From contig CAJKSP010000006.1 in NCBI GenBank assembly GCA_905202595.1, positions 10,149-74,148 on the forward strand: 64,000 nucleotides of DNA, written 5' to 3'. Below the pieces are notes generated by a model. That model did no database searches. It had not been told where the DNA came from and was given only the letters and a program-made list of their open reading frames with translations. Positions 9,017-18,931 of this stretch are shown one piece after another. Position 1 is the stretch's first letter. Each line of letters opens with the position of its first letter. Made by a program: the position numbers and the translations under genes. The stretch is from an uncultured Sutterella sp. Lineage in GTDB: Bacteria > Pseudomonadota > Gammaproteobacteria > Burkholderiales > Burkholderiaceae_F.

Positions 9017-9448
9017 ATGACGCAGCCGATTTTTCAGGGAACGACGCTGGCAAGCCTTGACGACAAAGGCCGGCTGGTCGTGCCGAAGCGCTTCAGAGAC
9101 GCGCTTTTTTCGGCAGGCGGCCTGGTTGTCGCTGCGCGCCATCCGGACGGCTGCTTGGTGCTTTACCCGGCGGACGCTTGGGCGGCCAAGCGCGAGGCGC
9201 TTGCGGCGCTGCCGTACAGCGCTCGGGCCTTTGTGCGATTCGTGCTCGGAAGCGCCGCTGAAATCAAAGCCGATGCGGCCGGGCGCCTGCTGATTCCGGC
9301 AGGACTTCGCGCGCTGGCCGGCTTGGAGGGCGCCGTCGTGCTTGTCGGACTCGGCGGCCACTTCGAGCTCTGGGACCGCGGTCGCTTTGACGCCGCAGAG
9401 GAAAAGGCGCTCGAAGCCGGTCTTGATGCGGCGGACTTCAGCTTCTAG
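9017..9448 (+). CDS. mraZ: Transcriptional regulator MraZ
   Basis: MraZ is a ring-forming DNA-binding protein of the AbrB-like fold that controls the dcw cluster. The protein is 143 residues with the two tandem half-motifs expected: LDDKGRLVVPKRFRD near residue 14 and DAAGRLLIPAGLRA near residue 87. The frame is open further upstream (to 8771), but the family N-terminus and the operator at 8949-8973 place the start at 9017. A purine-rich AGAGGCG lies 17 nt upstream, rather far for a ribosome-binding site. First gene of the dcw cluster. Confidence 0.95.
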   Translation: MTQPIFQGTTLASLDDKGRLVVPKRFRDALFSAGGLVVAARHPDGCLVLYPADAWAAKREALAALPYSARAFVRFVLGSAAEIKADAAGRLLIPAGLRALAGLEGAVVLVGLGGHFELWDRGRFDAAEEKALEAGLDAADFSF

Positions 9449-9522
9449 GCGGCAGAAGCTCGTCGGCATCCGGCTTGTCTTCTTTCCTGCTCATCCTGGC
9501 ATTTCGAGAAAGGCATTGATTC

Positions 9523-10485
9523 ATGACTGAAGCGTTCGTCCATCTGTCCGTCCTCGGCGCTGAAGCGCCTGCTGCGCTTGTGACCGACCCTGACGGACTT
9601 TATGTCGACGGCACGTTCGGACGCGGCGGCCACTCCCGCCGCATCTTGTCGATGCTTTCTCCCCAAGGCCGCCTCATCGCCTTCGACCGCGATCCTCAGG
9701 CCGTGGCGGCGGCTGCCGAGATTGTCGATCCGCGCTTCACGATCATCCACGCGCCCTTCTCATCCATGAAGCAGGCGCTGGCCGAGCGCGGCATTGAGGC
9801 CGCATCGGGCGTCTTTCTCGACATCGGCGTCTCCTCGCCGCAGATTGACGACGCGTCGCGAGGCTTTTCGTTCCGCTTTGAGGGGCCGCTGGACATGCGC
9901 ATGGACACATCGGCCGGCATGACGGCGGCCGAGTGGCTGGCGTCGGCTTCTGAGGCCGAGATCCGGCGCGTGATTTCTCAGTACGGCGAAGAGCGCTTTG
10001 CTGGTCAGATCGCTCGCGAAATCGTGAGGACTCGGGACGTTGCGCCGCTTCGCACGACAACGGATCTGGCGCGGCTTTGCGAGCGGGTCGTGCCTCGGAA
10101 CCGGCGCGATCTCGGACAGCATCCGGCGACTCGAACCTTTCAGGCCGTCCGCATTCAGGTGAACGGGGAGCTCGACGAGTTGCGCCGCGCGCTTGAGGCG
10201 GCAGGCAGCCTGCTGCTGCCCGGCGGGCGGCTGGCCGTGATTGCCTTCCATTCGCTTGAAGACCGCATCGTGAAGCGCTTCTTCGAGCATGCGTCGCATC
10301 CCGAGCGGGCGCTCGATCCGCGCCTGCCCATTCCGGCTGACCGGCTGCCGAAGCCGCTTTTCGCAGATGTCGAGCGCATCAGGCCGGGCGCGGCCGAGTG
10401 CGAAGCCAATCCGAGGGCCCGCTCGGCGGTGCTGCGCGCCGCGACGCGAACGGCGGCGCCCTGGACGGACGTCCCGGAGGATTAG
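9523..10485 (+). CDS. rsmH: 16S rRNA (cytosine-1402-N4)-methyltransferase RsmH
   Basis: RsmH (MraW) methylates N4 of C1402 in the ribosomal P site using S-adenosylmethionine. The 320-residue length is typical. The SAM-binding segment is [15 protein letters not shown] with the acidic residue in [11 protein letters not shown], followed by [19 protein letters not shown] and the C-terminal [17 protein letters not shown]. It follows mraZ by 74 nt. The next gene, ftsL, begins 4 nt after the stop, so translational coupling is likely. Confidence 0.98.
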   Translation: MTEAFVHLSVLGAEAPAALVTDPDGLYVDGTFGRGGHSRRILSMLSPQGRLIAFDRDPQAVAAAAEIVDPRFTIIHAPFSSMKQALAERGIEAASGVFLDIGVSSPQIDDASRGFSFRFEGPLDMRMDTSAGMTAAEWLASASEAEIRRVISQYGEERFAGQIAREIVRTRDVAPLRTTTDLARLCERVVPRNRRDLGQHPATRTFQAVRIQVNGELDELRRALEAAGSLLLPGGRLAVIAFHSLEDRIVKRFFEHASHPERALDPRLPIPADRLPKPLFADVERIRPGAAECEANPRARSAVLRAATRTAAPWTDVPED

Positions 10486-10489
10486 CGCT

Positions 10490-10930
10490 ATGCGTCGCAT
10501 TTCCCGAATGGAGCTGTTTTGGGCGGCGCTCTTGGGGCTCGTGCTCTTTGCGAGCGCGCTCTGCCTGGTGGAGCTGCAGTACCGCACGCGCGTTCTCTTC
10601 GTCGAGCATGAGCATGAAGTGGATCTGATGCGCCGGCTTCTTGACGATCAGGCAGAGCTTCAGATGAAGGTTCGCCGCGCTGCGCTGCCGGGCGAAATCG
10701 CCGAAGGCGCTGCGGCGCTGGATCTGGTCGGCGCGACAGGCGACACGACGGTGACGCTGGTGGAGCAGCCTTCGGGGGCAATGGCGCTCTCCGAAGAGAC
10801 GAAGGCGCGAATTGCCGCTGCGGATGCGGCTGAAGCCGAGCGGCGCGCAAAGGCCGAAGAGAAGGCTGCTCAGCGGGCGGCTCGAGCCGCTCGCGCCAAG
10901 AAGGCCGGTGCAGCCGGCCAGGGAGCGTAG
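10490..10930 (+). CDS. ftsL: Cell division protein FtsL
   Basis: FtsL is a small bitopic divisome protein that acts with FtsB and FtsQ to activate FtsWI. The protein is 146 residues, longer than the usual 90-120. A short cytoplasmic tail (MRRISRME) precedes one membrane helix (about residues 8-24). A periplasmic coiled coil follows (VELQYRTRVLFVEHEHEVDLMRR...). The extra length is an Ala/Lys/Glu-rich C-terminal tail from about residue 100. The start at 10490 is fixed by a perfect GGAGG at 10476-10480, 9 nt away. Assigned by position between rsmH and ftsI plus topology; sequence identity in this family is low. Confidence 0.9.
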   Translation: MRRISRMELFWAALLGLVLFASALCLVELQYRTRVLFVEHEHEVDLMRRLLDDQAELQMKVRRAALPGEIAEGAAALDLVGATGDTTVTLVEQPSGAMALSEETKARIAAADAAEAERRAKAEEKAAQRAARAARAKKAGAAGQGA

Positions 10931-10933
10931 TCG

Positions 10934-12844
10934 ATGGCGGCGGATCCTCGTCTCAGCCGGCAGGCGGAGCCGGAAGACGCTGAGGGCGCCAAGAGCGCCG
11001 AGCAGCGCGCTTCCCTCGGCGGCATGCTTTTGGAGCGCTTGAGCGGCGCTTTTGAAGGCCTCTGGCAGGTTGCGCGCGAATTTCTGCGCCGCGACGCGTC
11101 GGCGCGAAAGGCCGAGCCTGTCCACACGGCGAGCCCTCTCATCGTCATTCCCATTCCGCGCTGGCGCACCTATGTGGCGCTTGGCGTCATCGTGGCGGCG
11201 CTTGTCGGACTGGCCGTCCGCGCGTTCTGGCTGCAGGTTGTGGCCACGGACTTTCTGCAGGGCCAAGGCGAAGCGAGATATGCCCGAACGCTCACGATTG
11301 CCGGCGTTCGCGGCGAGATTCTGGACCGCAACGGCGTCGTGCTCGCCTCGTCGCAGCCGGTCCGAAGCATCTGGGCCGATCCCGCCTTTACGAAGAAGGC
11401 GACGCGCAGCGAACTTGAGGCCGTCGCGAAGGCCATCGGCATGCCCTATGCGGATCTGCGCGCCAAGCTCAAGGCGAATGCAAAGAAGAATTTCGTCTAT
11501 CTGGCTCGAAGCTGCGATGTGGCGACGGCCGAAGCGGTTCGCCTTCTGGGCGTGCCCGGCATCGGCATTACGCCCGAGGTGCTTCGCGAATATCCGGACG
11601 GGCCCGTCATGGCGCATGTGGTGGGCTATACCGGCTGGAACGACCGCGGCCAGGAAGGCGTCGAGCTCGCGAGCGACAAGGAGCTTGCCGGACTGCCGGG
11701 AGCGCGCCGCGTGATTCGGGACCGCCTGGGCCGCATCGTTGACGACGTCTGGGCCAAGGAGGCGGTAGCCGGCAAGGACGTCACGCTCTCGATCGACTCG
11801 CGCGTGCAGTTCATCGCCTATGAAGCGCTCGCCCGCCAGATGGAAAAGAGCGAGGCGCTCGCGGGCGCTGTCGTCGTCGCCGATGTGCAGACGGGCGAAA
11901 TTCTGGCGCTGGCCAATGAGCCCACCTACGATCCGAACGACCGCTCGACGATGCTCTTCGAGCGCGTAAGAAACCGCGTGCTCACCGATCAGTTCGAGCC
12001 AGGCTCGACTATGAAGCCCTTTGCCATTGCCAAAGCGCTCGACATGGGGATCATCGATCCGCTCACGACGATTCAGACGGCGCCCGGCAAGCTCACGATC
12101 GGCGACCGAACGATCGGCGATACGCATGACTACGGCCTTCTGACGGTTTCGGAAATCGTCGCCAAGTCCTCCAATATCGGTACAGCCAAGATTGCGTTGG
12201 AGATGTCGCCGCAGACGCTGTGGGACATGTACACGGCGCTTGGATTCGGGAGGGCGCCCGACATCGGATTTCCGGGCGCAACGGCCGGCCGGCTTCGCCC
12301 GGCAAAGTCCTGGCGGCCGATCGAGCAGGCCACGATTTCCTATGGACACGGCGTCTCCGTCTCGCTCATGCAGCTTGTGCGCGCCTATACGGCGCTGGCG
12401 CGCGACGGGGATGTGATCGACCTCACGCTCTACAAGCGCGCGCCGGGCTTCATCCCGAAGTCCGAGCAGGTCTTCAAGCCGGAAACGGCGCGGCGCGTGC
12501 GCGCGATGATGATGAATACGGTTCGAAAGGGCGGCACGGCCAGCCGGGTCAAGGTGGCGGGCTACTCGGTGGCGGGCAAAACCGGTACGGCGAACAAGGT
12601 GAAGAACGGCAAGTACACCCGAGACACGGTGGCGTCGTTTGTCGGCATCGTCCCGGCGACGCAGCCCCGCTTCATCGTCGCTGTCATGGTCGACGAGCCG
12701 AAGAAGGGCAGCCGATACGGCTCAGCCGTGGCGGCGCCTATCTTCAGCGAAGTGGCAGCCGGGGCGCTCCGCACGCTCATGGTGACGCCGGACGAGGCGG
12801 CGGCGGGCGGCGGCGGCGCATTCCTTGCGTCGGTGAGGCAGTAG
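10934..12844 (+). CDS. ftsI: Peptidoglycan D,D-transpeptidase FtsI (PBP3)
   Basis: FtsI is the septal class B penicillin-binding protein that cross-links new septum. The 636-residue protein has an unusually long cytoplasmic N-terminus of about 75 residues before its single membrane helix (TYVALGVIVAALVGLAV). The pedestal domain starts at ARTLTIAGVRGEILDRNG. Transpeptidase motifs are SxxK in EPGSTMKPFAIAK, SxN in AKSSNIGTAK and KTG in VAGKTGTANKV. The start is 3 nt after the ftsL stop with GGGAG upstream, so ftsL-ftsI are coupled. Confidence 0.97.
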   Translation: MAADPRLSRQAEPEDAEGAKSAEQRASLGGMLLERLSGAFEGLWQVAREFLRRDASARKAEPVHTASPLIVIPIPRWRTYVALGVIVAALVGLAVRAFWLQVVATDFLQGQGEARYARTLTIAGVRGEILDRNGVVLASSQPVRSIWADPAFTKKATRSELEAVAKAIGMPYADLRAKLKANAKKNFVYLARSCDVATAEAVRLLGVPGIGITPEVLREYPDGPVMAHVVGYTGWNDRGQEGVELASDKELAGLPGARRVIRDRLGRIVDDVWAKEAVAGKDVTLSIDSRVQFIAYEALARQMEKSEALAGAVVVADVQTGEILALANEPTYDPNDRSTMLFERVRNRVLTDQFEPGSTMKPFAIAKALDMGIIDPLTTIQTAPGKLTIGDRTIGDTHDYGLLTVSEIVAKSSNIGTAKIALEMSPQTLWDMYTALGFGRAPDIGFPGATAGRLRPAKSWRPIEQATISYGHGVSVSLMQLVRAYTALARDGDVIDLTLYKRAPGFIPKSEQVFKPETARRVRAMMMNTVRKGGTASRVKVAGYSVAGKTGTANKVKNGKYTRDTVASFVGIVPATQPRFIVAVMVDEPKKGSRYGSAVAAPIFSEVAAGALRTLMVTPDEAAAGGGGAFLASVRQ

Positions 12845-12892
12845 AGCCGCGGCGCGCCGATGCGCATTGAAACGAAGGACAATTCAAGATAG

Positions 12893-12973
12893 CTCTGGCG
12901 CTGCGCCGGTTCGGCCGGCTGAGCGCCAGAGAGTCTTCTTTGGACATAGGCTCTGCCGCGTTTTGCGGCAGAG
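12893..12973 (+). other. Two tandem hairpins between ftsI and murE
   Basis: A 10-bp perfect stem (CTCTGGCGCT / AGCGCCAGAG, 12893-12902 and 12922-12931) is followed by a 9-bp perfect stem (CTCTGCCGC / GCGGCAGAG, 12951-12959 and 12965-12973). Neither is followed by a T-run, so they look like RNA processing, stability or attenuation elements rather than standard terminators. Confidence 0.6.
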
Positions 12974-12999
12974 AAGAAAAAGGATATCGAGACACCATC

Positions 13000-14574
13000 A
13001 TGACGGACGCATCATCCACCGACCGCCTCTGCGAGACGCCGGCTACGGCCGAAATCGCGGCGTGGCTCAGGGACCTCGCGCATGAAGGCGCGCATCTTCG
13101 GCTCGACAGCCGGGACGTGCAGCCGGGCGACGTCTTCGTCGCCGTTCCGGGAGGCCGGGTTGACGGCCGTTCCTTCATTCGCGTCGCCGCGGCGAGAGGC
13201 GCCTCGGCCGTGCTTCTGGAGGCGCTGGGCCGCGAGCAGGCTGCCGAGCGCTATCCGGTGGCCGCGATGGCCGTGCCGAAGCTCAGGGATCGCCTGGGGG
13301 AAGTCGCTGCAGCCTTCTACGGCGATCCTTCGGCCGACATGACGGGCGTTGCCGTTACGGGCACGAACGGCAAGACGACGACGGCGTTCTGGACCTCGCA
13401 GCTTTTTACGGCGCTGGGGCTGCCGTGCGGAACGATCGGCACGGTCGGCTCGTTCTTCGGCGGCAAGTCCTTCGAAGGCCCGGAGCTCACGACGCCGGAC
13501 GCCGTATCGCTGCAAGGGCTCTACGCCGATCTCAAGCGAGCCGGCGCCAAGGCTTTCGCTGTTGAAGCGAGCTCTGTCGGCCTCGAACAGGGGCGGCTTG
13601 CAAAGTCGCGCTTCGCAGTGGGCATTTTCACAAATCTCTCCCGCGATCATCTCGACTATCACAAGACGATGGAGGCCTACGAGTCGGCCAAGGGGATTCT
13701 CTTTGCATGGCCGGGCCTGAAGGCGGCGGTGCTTAATGCCGACGATCCGGTTTCGGCGCATTTTGCTGAGATCGCCAAGGCGCATGGCATTCCCGTCTGG
13801 GCGACGGGAACGAACGGCCGGGCGGCGGCGTTTGCCGCTCAGACAGGCGCGGCTCATACAGTGGAGGCCAACAGCATCCGCCACGGCGAAGCCGGCATGG
13901 CGTTCGAGCTTTCGGTTGACGGTCGGACGCTTTCCGTTTCGGTGCCTCAGATCGGCGTCTTCAACGTGTCGAATGCGCTGGGCGTCATCGCGGCGGCGCT
14001 TGCCTGCGGCTTTGCGCTCGACAAGATCGCAGAGGTGCTCCCGACGCTCAAGTCCCCGCCGGGCCGCATGGAGATGATCCGCGCGCCGGGAATGCCGCTC
14101 GGCATTGTCGACTTCAGCCATACGCCCGATGCGCTGGAGAAGGCGCTTGAGAGCCTGAGGCCTGCCGCCGACGCGCGCCGCGGCCGCCTCTGGTGCGTCT
14201 TCGGGTGCGGAGGTGATCGCGATCGCGGCAAGCGTCCGATCATGGGCGAGATTGCCGGCCAGCTTGCCGACCGCGTCGTCGTCACAAGCGACAACCCTCG
14301 TTCCGAAGATCCGGAGGCGATCATCAGCGAGGTAGCCGCCGGCTGCGCTGAAAAGGCCAAGCTCGCCTTGGAGGCCGACCGCCGTCAAGCCATCTACCGC
14401 GCCGTTGCTGAAGCGGCGCCGGAGGACATCGTGCTTGTTGCAGGCAAAGGACACGAAACGGAGCAGATCACGCGCGAAGGCGCGCACCACTTCAGCGATG
14501 CCGAAGTGCTCCGCGAAGCCTTCAACGAACGGCGCGAGCATGCATTGGAAGCCCGCGAAGCCGGCGCCCGCTGA
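13000..14574 (+). CDS. murE: UDP-N-acetylmuramoyl-tripeptide synthetase MurE (meso-diaminopimelate adding)
   Basis: MurE adds the third stem residue to UDP-MurNAc-L-Ala-D-Glu with ATP. The protein is 524 residues from ATG 13000. The P-loop is GVAVTGTNGKTTTAFW (near residue 120). The C-terminal domain has VTSDNPRSEDPEAI; the DNPR tetrad is the known determinant for meso-diaminopimelate rather than lysine, so the wall is of the mDAP type. The frame runs 20 codons further upstream, across the second intergenic hairpin; the Met at 13000 fits the family better. Slightly longer than E. coli MurE (495). Confidence 0.97.
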   Translation: MTDASSTDRLCETPATAEIAAWLRDLAHEGAHLRLDSRDVQPGDVFVAVPGGRVDGRSFIRVAAARGASAVLLEALGREQAAERYPVAAMAVPKLRDRLGEVAAAFYGDPSADMTGVAVTGTNGKTTTAFWTSQLFTALGLPCGTIGTVGSFFGGKSFEGPELTTPDAVSLQGLYADLKRAGAKAFAVEASSVGLEQGRLAKSRFAVGIFTNLSRDHLDYHKTMEAYESAKGILFAWPGLKAAVLNADDPVSAHFAEIAKAHGIPVWATGTNGRAAAFAAQTGAAHTVEANSIRHGEAGMAFELSVDGRTLSVSVPQIGVFNVSNALGVIAAALACGFALDKIAEVLPTLKSPPGRMEMIRAPGMPLGIVDFSHTPDALEKALESLRPAADARRGRLWCVFGCGGDRDRGKRPIMGEIAGQLADRVVVTSDNPRSEDPEAIISEVAAGCAEKAKLALEADRRQAIYRAVAEAAPEDIVLVAGKGHETEQITREGAHHFSDAEVLREAFNERREHALEAREAGAR

Positions 14575-14627
14575 AGAAAAGCGTGCGGCGCCAAGCCATT
14601 TATTACTGAAAAGAGGAAATGCGCGCC

Positions 14628-16088
14628 ATGAGCGAAGCGATGGACCTCAAAAGCGAAAAAATCCCGCACGACGACCCGATGACGCTTGGCTGGATCGCCT
14701 GGGCTCTCGACGGACAGCTGGCGTCGGCGAATCTGCCGCCTGAAGCGGCGGCGAAGCGCTGGCGCGCCGTCGAAACCGACAGCCGCGCCCCGATGGCCGA
14801 TGCGGTCTTCGTTGCGCTCAAGGGCGAGCGCTTTGACGGACGCGACTTCGCGGCCAAGGCCGCTCAGGCGGGCGCTGCCGCGCTGGTGCTCGAGCGCCCG
14901 ATTGATGCAGAAGCGGCGGGAGCGGCCGTTCAGCTCGTGGTCTCCGATGCGCGTCTTGCCTACGGCGCCATTGCAAAGGCCTGGCGCGCGCGCCATTCGC
15001 TTCCGCTGACGGCCGTCGGCGGCAGCAACGGCAAGACCACGACGACGCAGATGCTGGCCGCCGTGCTTCGCGCCCGCTGGGGCGCCGAGCGCATGCTCGC
15101 CACAGAGGGCAACTTCAACAACGAAGTGGGCGTGCCGCGCACGCTGCTGCGGCTGCGCTTCGAACACCGCGCAGCGGTTGTCGAAGCCGGCATGAATCAC
15201 AAGGGAGAGATGGCGCGCCTGGCGGACTGGATTCGGCCGACGATCGTGCTTCTCACCAATGCGCAGCGCGAGCATCAGGAATTCCTGTCGTCGGTCGAGG
15301 AGACGGCGCGCGAGAACGGCCTTCTCATCCCGGCGCTGCCGGAGAGCGGCATTGCGGTCTATCCGGCTGACGATCCCTGCGCGCCTGTCTGGGCCGCGCT
15401 GGCGCTCTCGCGCGGCGTGCGCTCGCTCACGTTTGCCATGGGGCCGGCGGCTGCGGGCCTCGCGGCCGATCTTCATGGCGAAGCGCTTTCGGACGGCGCG
15501 CTCCGCATCCGAGGCGCCGGTTTCGGCCGTCCGGTCGACTTTGCCGTGAAGCTTGCCATTCCGGGCGCGCACAATGCGCGCAATGCGCTGGCTGCGGCGG
15601 CGGCAGCGCTTGCGCAGGACATTTCGCCCGAAGCAATCCGCGAAGGGCTGGAAGCCTTCCGCGCGCTCCCCGGCCGAGGCGCGCGCTGGCGCTCGGCGAC
15701 GGGCGTCACGGTGATTGACGACGCCTACAATGCGAACCCCGACAGCTGCGAGGCGTCCATCCGCATGCTCGCGCTCGAGCGCGGCAGGAAGATCCTGCTT
15801 CTCGGCGATATGGCCGAAATCGGAGCTGATGCGACGGAGCGCCATCGCGAAGCCGGCATGCTCGCCAAGGCGGCGGGCATCGACGTTCTCTGGACGGCGG
15901 GGCCGCTGGCCGCGCATGCGGCGGAAGGCTTCGGAGAAGGCGCTCGCGCCTTTGCAACGCGGGAAGCGCTTCTTGCGGCGCTCGCCGAGCTTGAGGTTCC
16001 TGCGGGCGCCGCGATTGACGTCAAGGCGAGCCATTCAGCGGGCTTTGCCGCCGTGGTCGAGGCGCTCAAGCGCCGGCTCGGGGCATAG
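14628..16088 (+). CDS. murF: UDP-N-acetylmuramoyl-tripeptide--D-alanyl-D-alanine ligase
   Basis: MurF attaches D-Ala-D-Ala to complete the UDP-MurNAc-pentapeptide. The protein is 486 residues from ATG 14628. The ATP site is [16 protein letters not shown] (about residue 127) with [14 protein letters not shown] and [14 protein letters not shown], both family signatures. The C-terminal ligand domain has [16 protein letters not shown] and [10 protein letters not shown]. An upstream ATG at 14619 abuts the AAGAGGAA ribosome-binding site (14611-14618), so 14628 with an 11-nt spacing is the better start. Confidence 0.97.
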   Translation: MSEAMDLKSEKIPHDDPMTLGWIAWALDGQLASANLPPEAAAKRWRAVETDSRAPMADAVFVALKGERFDGRDFAAKAAQAGAAALVLERPIDAEAAGAAVQLVVSDARLAYGAIAKAWRARHSLPLTAVGGSNGKTTTTQMLAAVLRARWGAERMLATEGNFNNEVGVPRTLLRLRFEHRAAVVEAGMNHKGEMARLADWIRPTIVLLTNAQREHQEFLSSVEETARENGLLIPALPESGIAVYPADDPCAPVWAALALSRGVRSLTFAMGPAAAGLAADLHGEALSDGALRIRGAGFGRPVDFAVKLAIPGAHNARNALAAAAAALAQDISPEAIREGLEAFRALPGRGARWRSATGVTVIDDAYNANPDSCEASIRMLALERGRKILLLGDMAEIGADATERHREAGMLAKAAGIDVLWTAGPLAAHAAEGFGEGARAFATREALLAALAELEVPAGAAIDVKASHSAGFAAVVEALKRRLGA

Positions 16089-16093
16089 AGCTA

Positions 16094-16176
16094 GCGGCGC
16101 GAGCGCTTCGCGCCGCGCAGCGGCGGTCGCTCCCTTTCACTCTTTACACGATTTACCCCTTCGAGCACAGGTGCTC
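16094..16176 (+). other. Hairpins in the murF-mraY gap, one masking the mraY start
   Basis: A 9-bp perfect stem (GCGGCGCGA / TCGCGCCGC, 16094-16102 and 16108-16116, 5-nt loop) lies 6 nt after murF. A second 6-bp stem (GAGCAC / GTGCTC, 16163-16168 and 16171-16176) ends one nt before the mraY ATG, and its loop edge contains the only AGG there, so it could limit mraY translation. Confidence 0.45.
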
Positions 16177-16177
16177 C

Positions 16178-17332
16178 ATGCTGCTTTCCCTTTTCCGCGC
16201 GCTCTCTGAGAGCTGGTCCGCGTTCGGCGTCTTCAACTACCTGACGCTTCGAGCGCTGATGGCCTGCCTGACAGCGCTTGTCATCGGCTTTGCCTTCGGC
16301 CCTTGGATGATCCGAGAGCTCAAAAAGCTTCACTTCGGCCAAGCCGTGCGCACGAACGGCCCCAAAACGCATCTGGTGAAGGACGGCACGCCCACGATGG
16401 GCGGCGTCCTCATTCTTTTCGCGATCGGCGTGTCGACGCTGCTCTGGGCGGATCTCTCGAACCGCTTCATCTGGGCAGTGCTTCTGGTGCTTGTAGGCTA
16501 TGGATGCATCGGCTGGATCGATGACTACCGAAAAGTCGTGCATCACAACCCCAAAGGCATGAGCGCGCGGGAGAAGTTCAGCTGGCAGTCCGTCATTGCG
16601 CTTGGCGTCGCTTTTTATTTGGCAATTGCGCTTTCCGTTGTGCCGGGCGGCTCGCTCGGCGATGCGCTGGCTGCATGGTACGACGCGCGCTTCCCGCTCG
16701 ACATGAGCCCGAATCTGCACTTGCTCATTCCGTGCTTCAAGGACATTGCGCTGCCCTTTGGGCTCATCGGCTTCATGATCTTCACCTACGTCGTGATCGT
16801 CGGCTCGTCCAATGCCGTGAATCTGACGGACGGCCTTGACGGCCTGGCCATCCTGCCGACGGTGCTCGTCGGCGGCGCCCTCGGCATCTTCTGCTATGCA
16901 GCCGGCCGTCCCGACTTCGCGAGCTACCTCTTCATTCCATACATTCCCGGGGCGGGCGAGCTCGCCGTCATGATGGGCGCGCTTGTCGGCGCCGGCTTGG
17001 CGTTCCTTTGGTTCAATGCGCATCCTGCGCAGGTCTTCATGGGCGACGTCGGCGCGCTGGCGCTCGGCGGCTGCCTCGGCACGGTCGCCGTCATTGCCCG
17101 GCAGGAGCTGGTGCTCGCCGTCATGGGCGGGATCTTCGTCGTCGAGACGCTCTCCGTCATGATCCAGACCACGTACTTCCGGTTGTCGCACGGCAAGCGA
17201 GTCTTCCTGATGGCGCCGATTCATCACCATTTCGAGCTGAAGGGCTGGCAGGAGACGCAGGTGGTGACCCGCTTCTGGATCATTACGTTCATCCTCGTCC
17301 TCATCGGGCTCGCAACGCTCAAAATTCGCTGA
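16178..17332 (+). CDS. mraY: Phospho-N-acetylmuramoyl-pentapeptide-transferase MraY
   Basis: MraY transfers phospho-MurNAc-pentapeptide to undecaprenyl phosphate, making lipid I in the inner membrane. It is 384 residues with about ten membrane helices. Catalytic and signature segments are [13 protein letters not shown], the Asp pair region [35 protein letters not shown] and the C-terminal histidine motif [12 protein letters not shown]. Length agrees with betaproteobacterial MraY (slightly longer than the 360 of E. coli). Confidence 0.98.
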   Translation: MLLSLFRALSESWSAFGVFNYLTLRALMACLTALVIGFAFGPWMIRELKKLHFGQAVRTNGPKTHLVKDGTPTMGGVLILFAIGVSTLLWADLSNRFIWAVLLVLVGYGCIGWIDDYRKVVHHNPKGMSAREKFSWQSVIALGVAFYLAIALSVVPGGSLGDALAAWYDARFPLDMSPNLHLLIPCFKDIALPFGLIGFMIFTYVVIVGSSNAVNLTDGLDGLAILPTVLVGGALGIFCYAAGRPDFASYLFIPYIPGAGELAVMMGALVGAGLAFLWFNAHPAQVFMGDVGALALGGCLGTVAVIARQELVLAVMGGIFVVETLSVMIQTTYFRLSHGKRVFLMAPIHHHFELKGWQETQVVTRFWIITFILVLIGLATLKIR

Positions 17333-17404
17333 TGCCGCCTTCGCGGCGCCGTCAGAAGGCCGTTGGGGCGAAGCATTGCAGAAAGATAGGCAGAGTTTTT
17401 CATC

Positions 17405-18931
17405 ATGGCTCAGACAACTCAGCAAGAGAGCGCGCAGCGCGCGCTTGTAATCGGCCTCGGCGCTTCGGGGCTGGCCTCGATCGAGTACCTCCTGCAGCGC
17501 GGCTGGCGCGTTGAGGCAGCGGATACCCGCAGCGATCCGCCGGGAGCGGCCAAAGTGCGCGAAGCGCATCCCGAGGTGGCGCTTCATCTCGGCGGACTGC
17601 CAGCGGCGCTTGCAGACGGCAAGAGCCTTGTGGTGATGTCGCCGGGCATTTCGCCGCATTTCGGGGCCGCGGCGCCGCTCGTGGCGCGCGCCCGCAAGTC
17701 GGGCGTTGACGTGGCTGGCGAAATTGAGCTCTTTGCCCGAGAGCTGAAGCGCCTGCGCGAAGCATCGGGCTATGCGCCGAAGGTGATCGGCATTACGGGC
17801 ACCAACGGCAAGACGACGACGACCTCGCTTACCGCGAAGATGTGCGCGGCGGCCGGCATGAAGACTGTGGCGGCCGGCAATATCGGCCCCAATGCCGTGA
17901 CGGAGCTCCTCAAGGCCGAGGCGGCAGGCGCGCTGCCCGACTGCTGGGTGCTCGAGCTCTCGAGCTTCCAGCTCGATACGACATCGAGCCTCGTCTGCTG
18001 CGCGGCGGCGCTTCTGAACGTGACGGAAGACCACATCGACTGGCACGGCTCGATGGACGCCTATGCGGCCGCCAAGCGGCGCATCTTCAGCGCATCGACG
18101 GTGCGCGTGCTCAATCGCGAGGATCCGCGCTCCATGGCGGCGGCCGAAGGCGTCGATCCGGCATTTGTCCGCACCTTCGGCGCTTCGGCGCCGAAGAAGC
18201 CGGGCGAGCTGGGACTTGTCGAAGCCGACGGCCTGCTTTGGCTTGCCGGCGTGCCGCCGCAGGGCGACGCGTCGTCGCTCTTCCCAGAAGCGGCGCCGAA
18301 TGAGCCCGTGCGCTTCATGCCGGAGCGCGCGCTCAAAATCCGCGGTCGTCACAATGCGATGAATGCGCTTGCGGCGACGGCGCTTGCCACGGCAGCCGGC
18401 GTGCCGCTTGCTGCGGCTCTTCGCGCTCTCGCGGTCTACGGCGGAGAGCCGCATCGCGTGGCTTTTGTGCGAACAGTCGACGGCGTCGACTTCATCGACG
18501 ACAGCAAGGGCACGAATGTCGGCGCGGTGATGGCGGCCGTGTCGGGTTTTGCTGCGCAGGGCCGCCGCATTCTCATCGTGCTCGGCGGCGACGGCAAGGG
18601 ACAGGACTTCACGCCCCTTGCGCAGACGCTTAAGGGGGCGGCCGCCGCTGCGGCGGTGATCGGCCAGGATGCAGACAAGATCCTTGAGGCGATTGCGCCC
18701 GATCGCGAAGCCGGTCTCGAAACGGGAAAATGCACGACGCTTGAAGAGGCCGTCGACTGGCTTTGGGCTCGGCACCATCCGGGCGACGTGCTTCTGCTCT
18801 CGCCCGCCTGCGCCTCGTGGGACATGTTCAAGAACTATGCCGAGCGCAGCGCCAAGTTCGTGGCGCATGCGGCGAAGATTGCGGCCGACGTCGAAGGGCC
18901 GTCAGCCGCTCTCGGCGGGATGGACGCATGA
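17405..18931 (+). CDS. murD: UDP-N-acetylmuramoylalanine--D-glutamate ligase
   Basis: MurD adds D-glutamate to UDP-MurNAc-L-Ala. The 508-residue protein has the N-terminal UDP-binding Rossmann segment (ALVIGLGASGLASIEYL), the ATP loop ([16 protein letters not shown], about residue 133), VLELSSFQLDTTSSL and the C-terminal LSPACASWDMFKNYAERS. It is longer than E. coli MurD (438), with extra sequence around residues 255-300 (SAPKKPGELGLVEADGL and nearby). Its stop overlaps the ftsW start (ATGA, 18928-18931). Confidence 0.97.
   Translation: MAQTTQQESAQRALVIGLGASGLASIEYLLQRGWRVEAADTRSDPPGAAKVREAHPEVALHLGGLPAALADGKSLVVMSPGISPHFGAAAPLVARARKSGVDVAGEIELFARELKRLREASGYAPKVIGITGTNGKTTTTSLTAKMCAAAGMKTVAAGNIGPNAVTELLKAEAAGALPDCWVLELSSFQLDTTSSLVCCAAALLNVTEDHIDWHGSMDAYAAAKRRIFSASTVRVLNREDPRSMAAAEGVDPAFVRTFGASAPKKPGELGLVEADGLLWLAGVPPQGDASSLFPEAAPNEPVRFMPERALKIRGRHNAMNALAATALATAAGVPLAAALRALAVYGGEPHRVAFVRTVDGVDFIDDSKGTNVGAVMAAVSGFAAQGRRILIVLGGDGKGQDFTPLAQTLKGAAAAAAVIGQDADKILEAIAPDREAGLETGKCTTLEEAVDWLWARHHPGDVLLLSPACASWDMFKNYAERSAKFVAHAAKIAADVEGPSAALGGMDA

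Noticed and set aside
10379..12349. 656-codon antisense frame over ftsL and ftsI
   Set aside because: No recognisable domain; ftsI motifs and ribosome-binding sites on the plus strand are decisive.
16091..18868. 925-codon open frame antisense to mraY and murD
   Set aside because: A shadow of two well-supported genes, with composition (His/Arg-rich) typical of antisense frames in GC-rich DNA.
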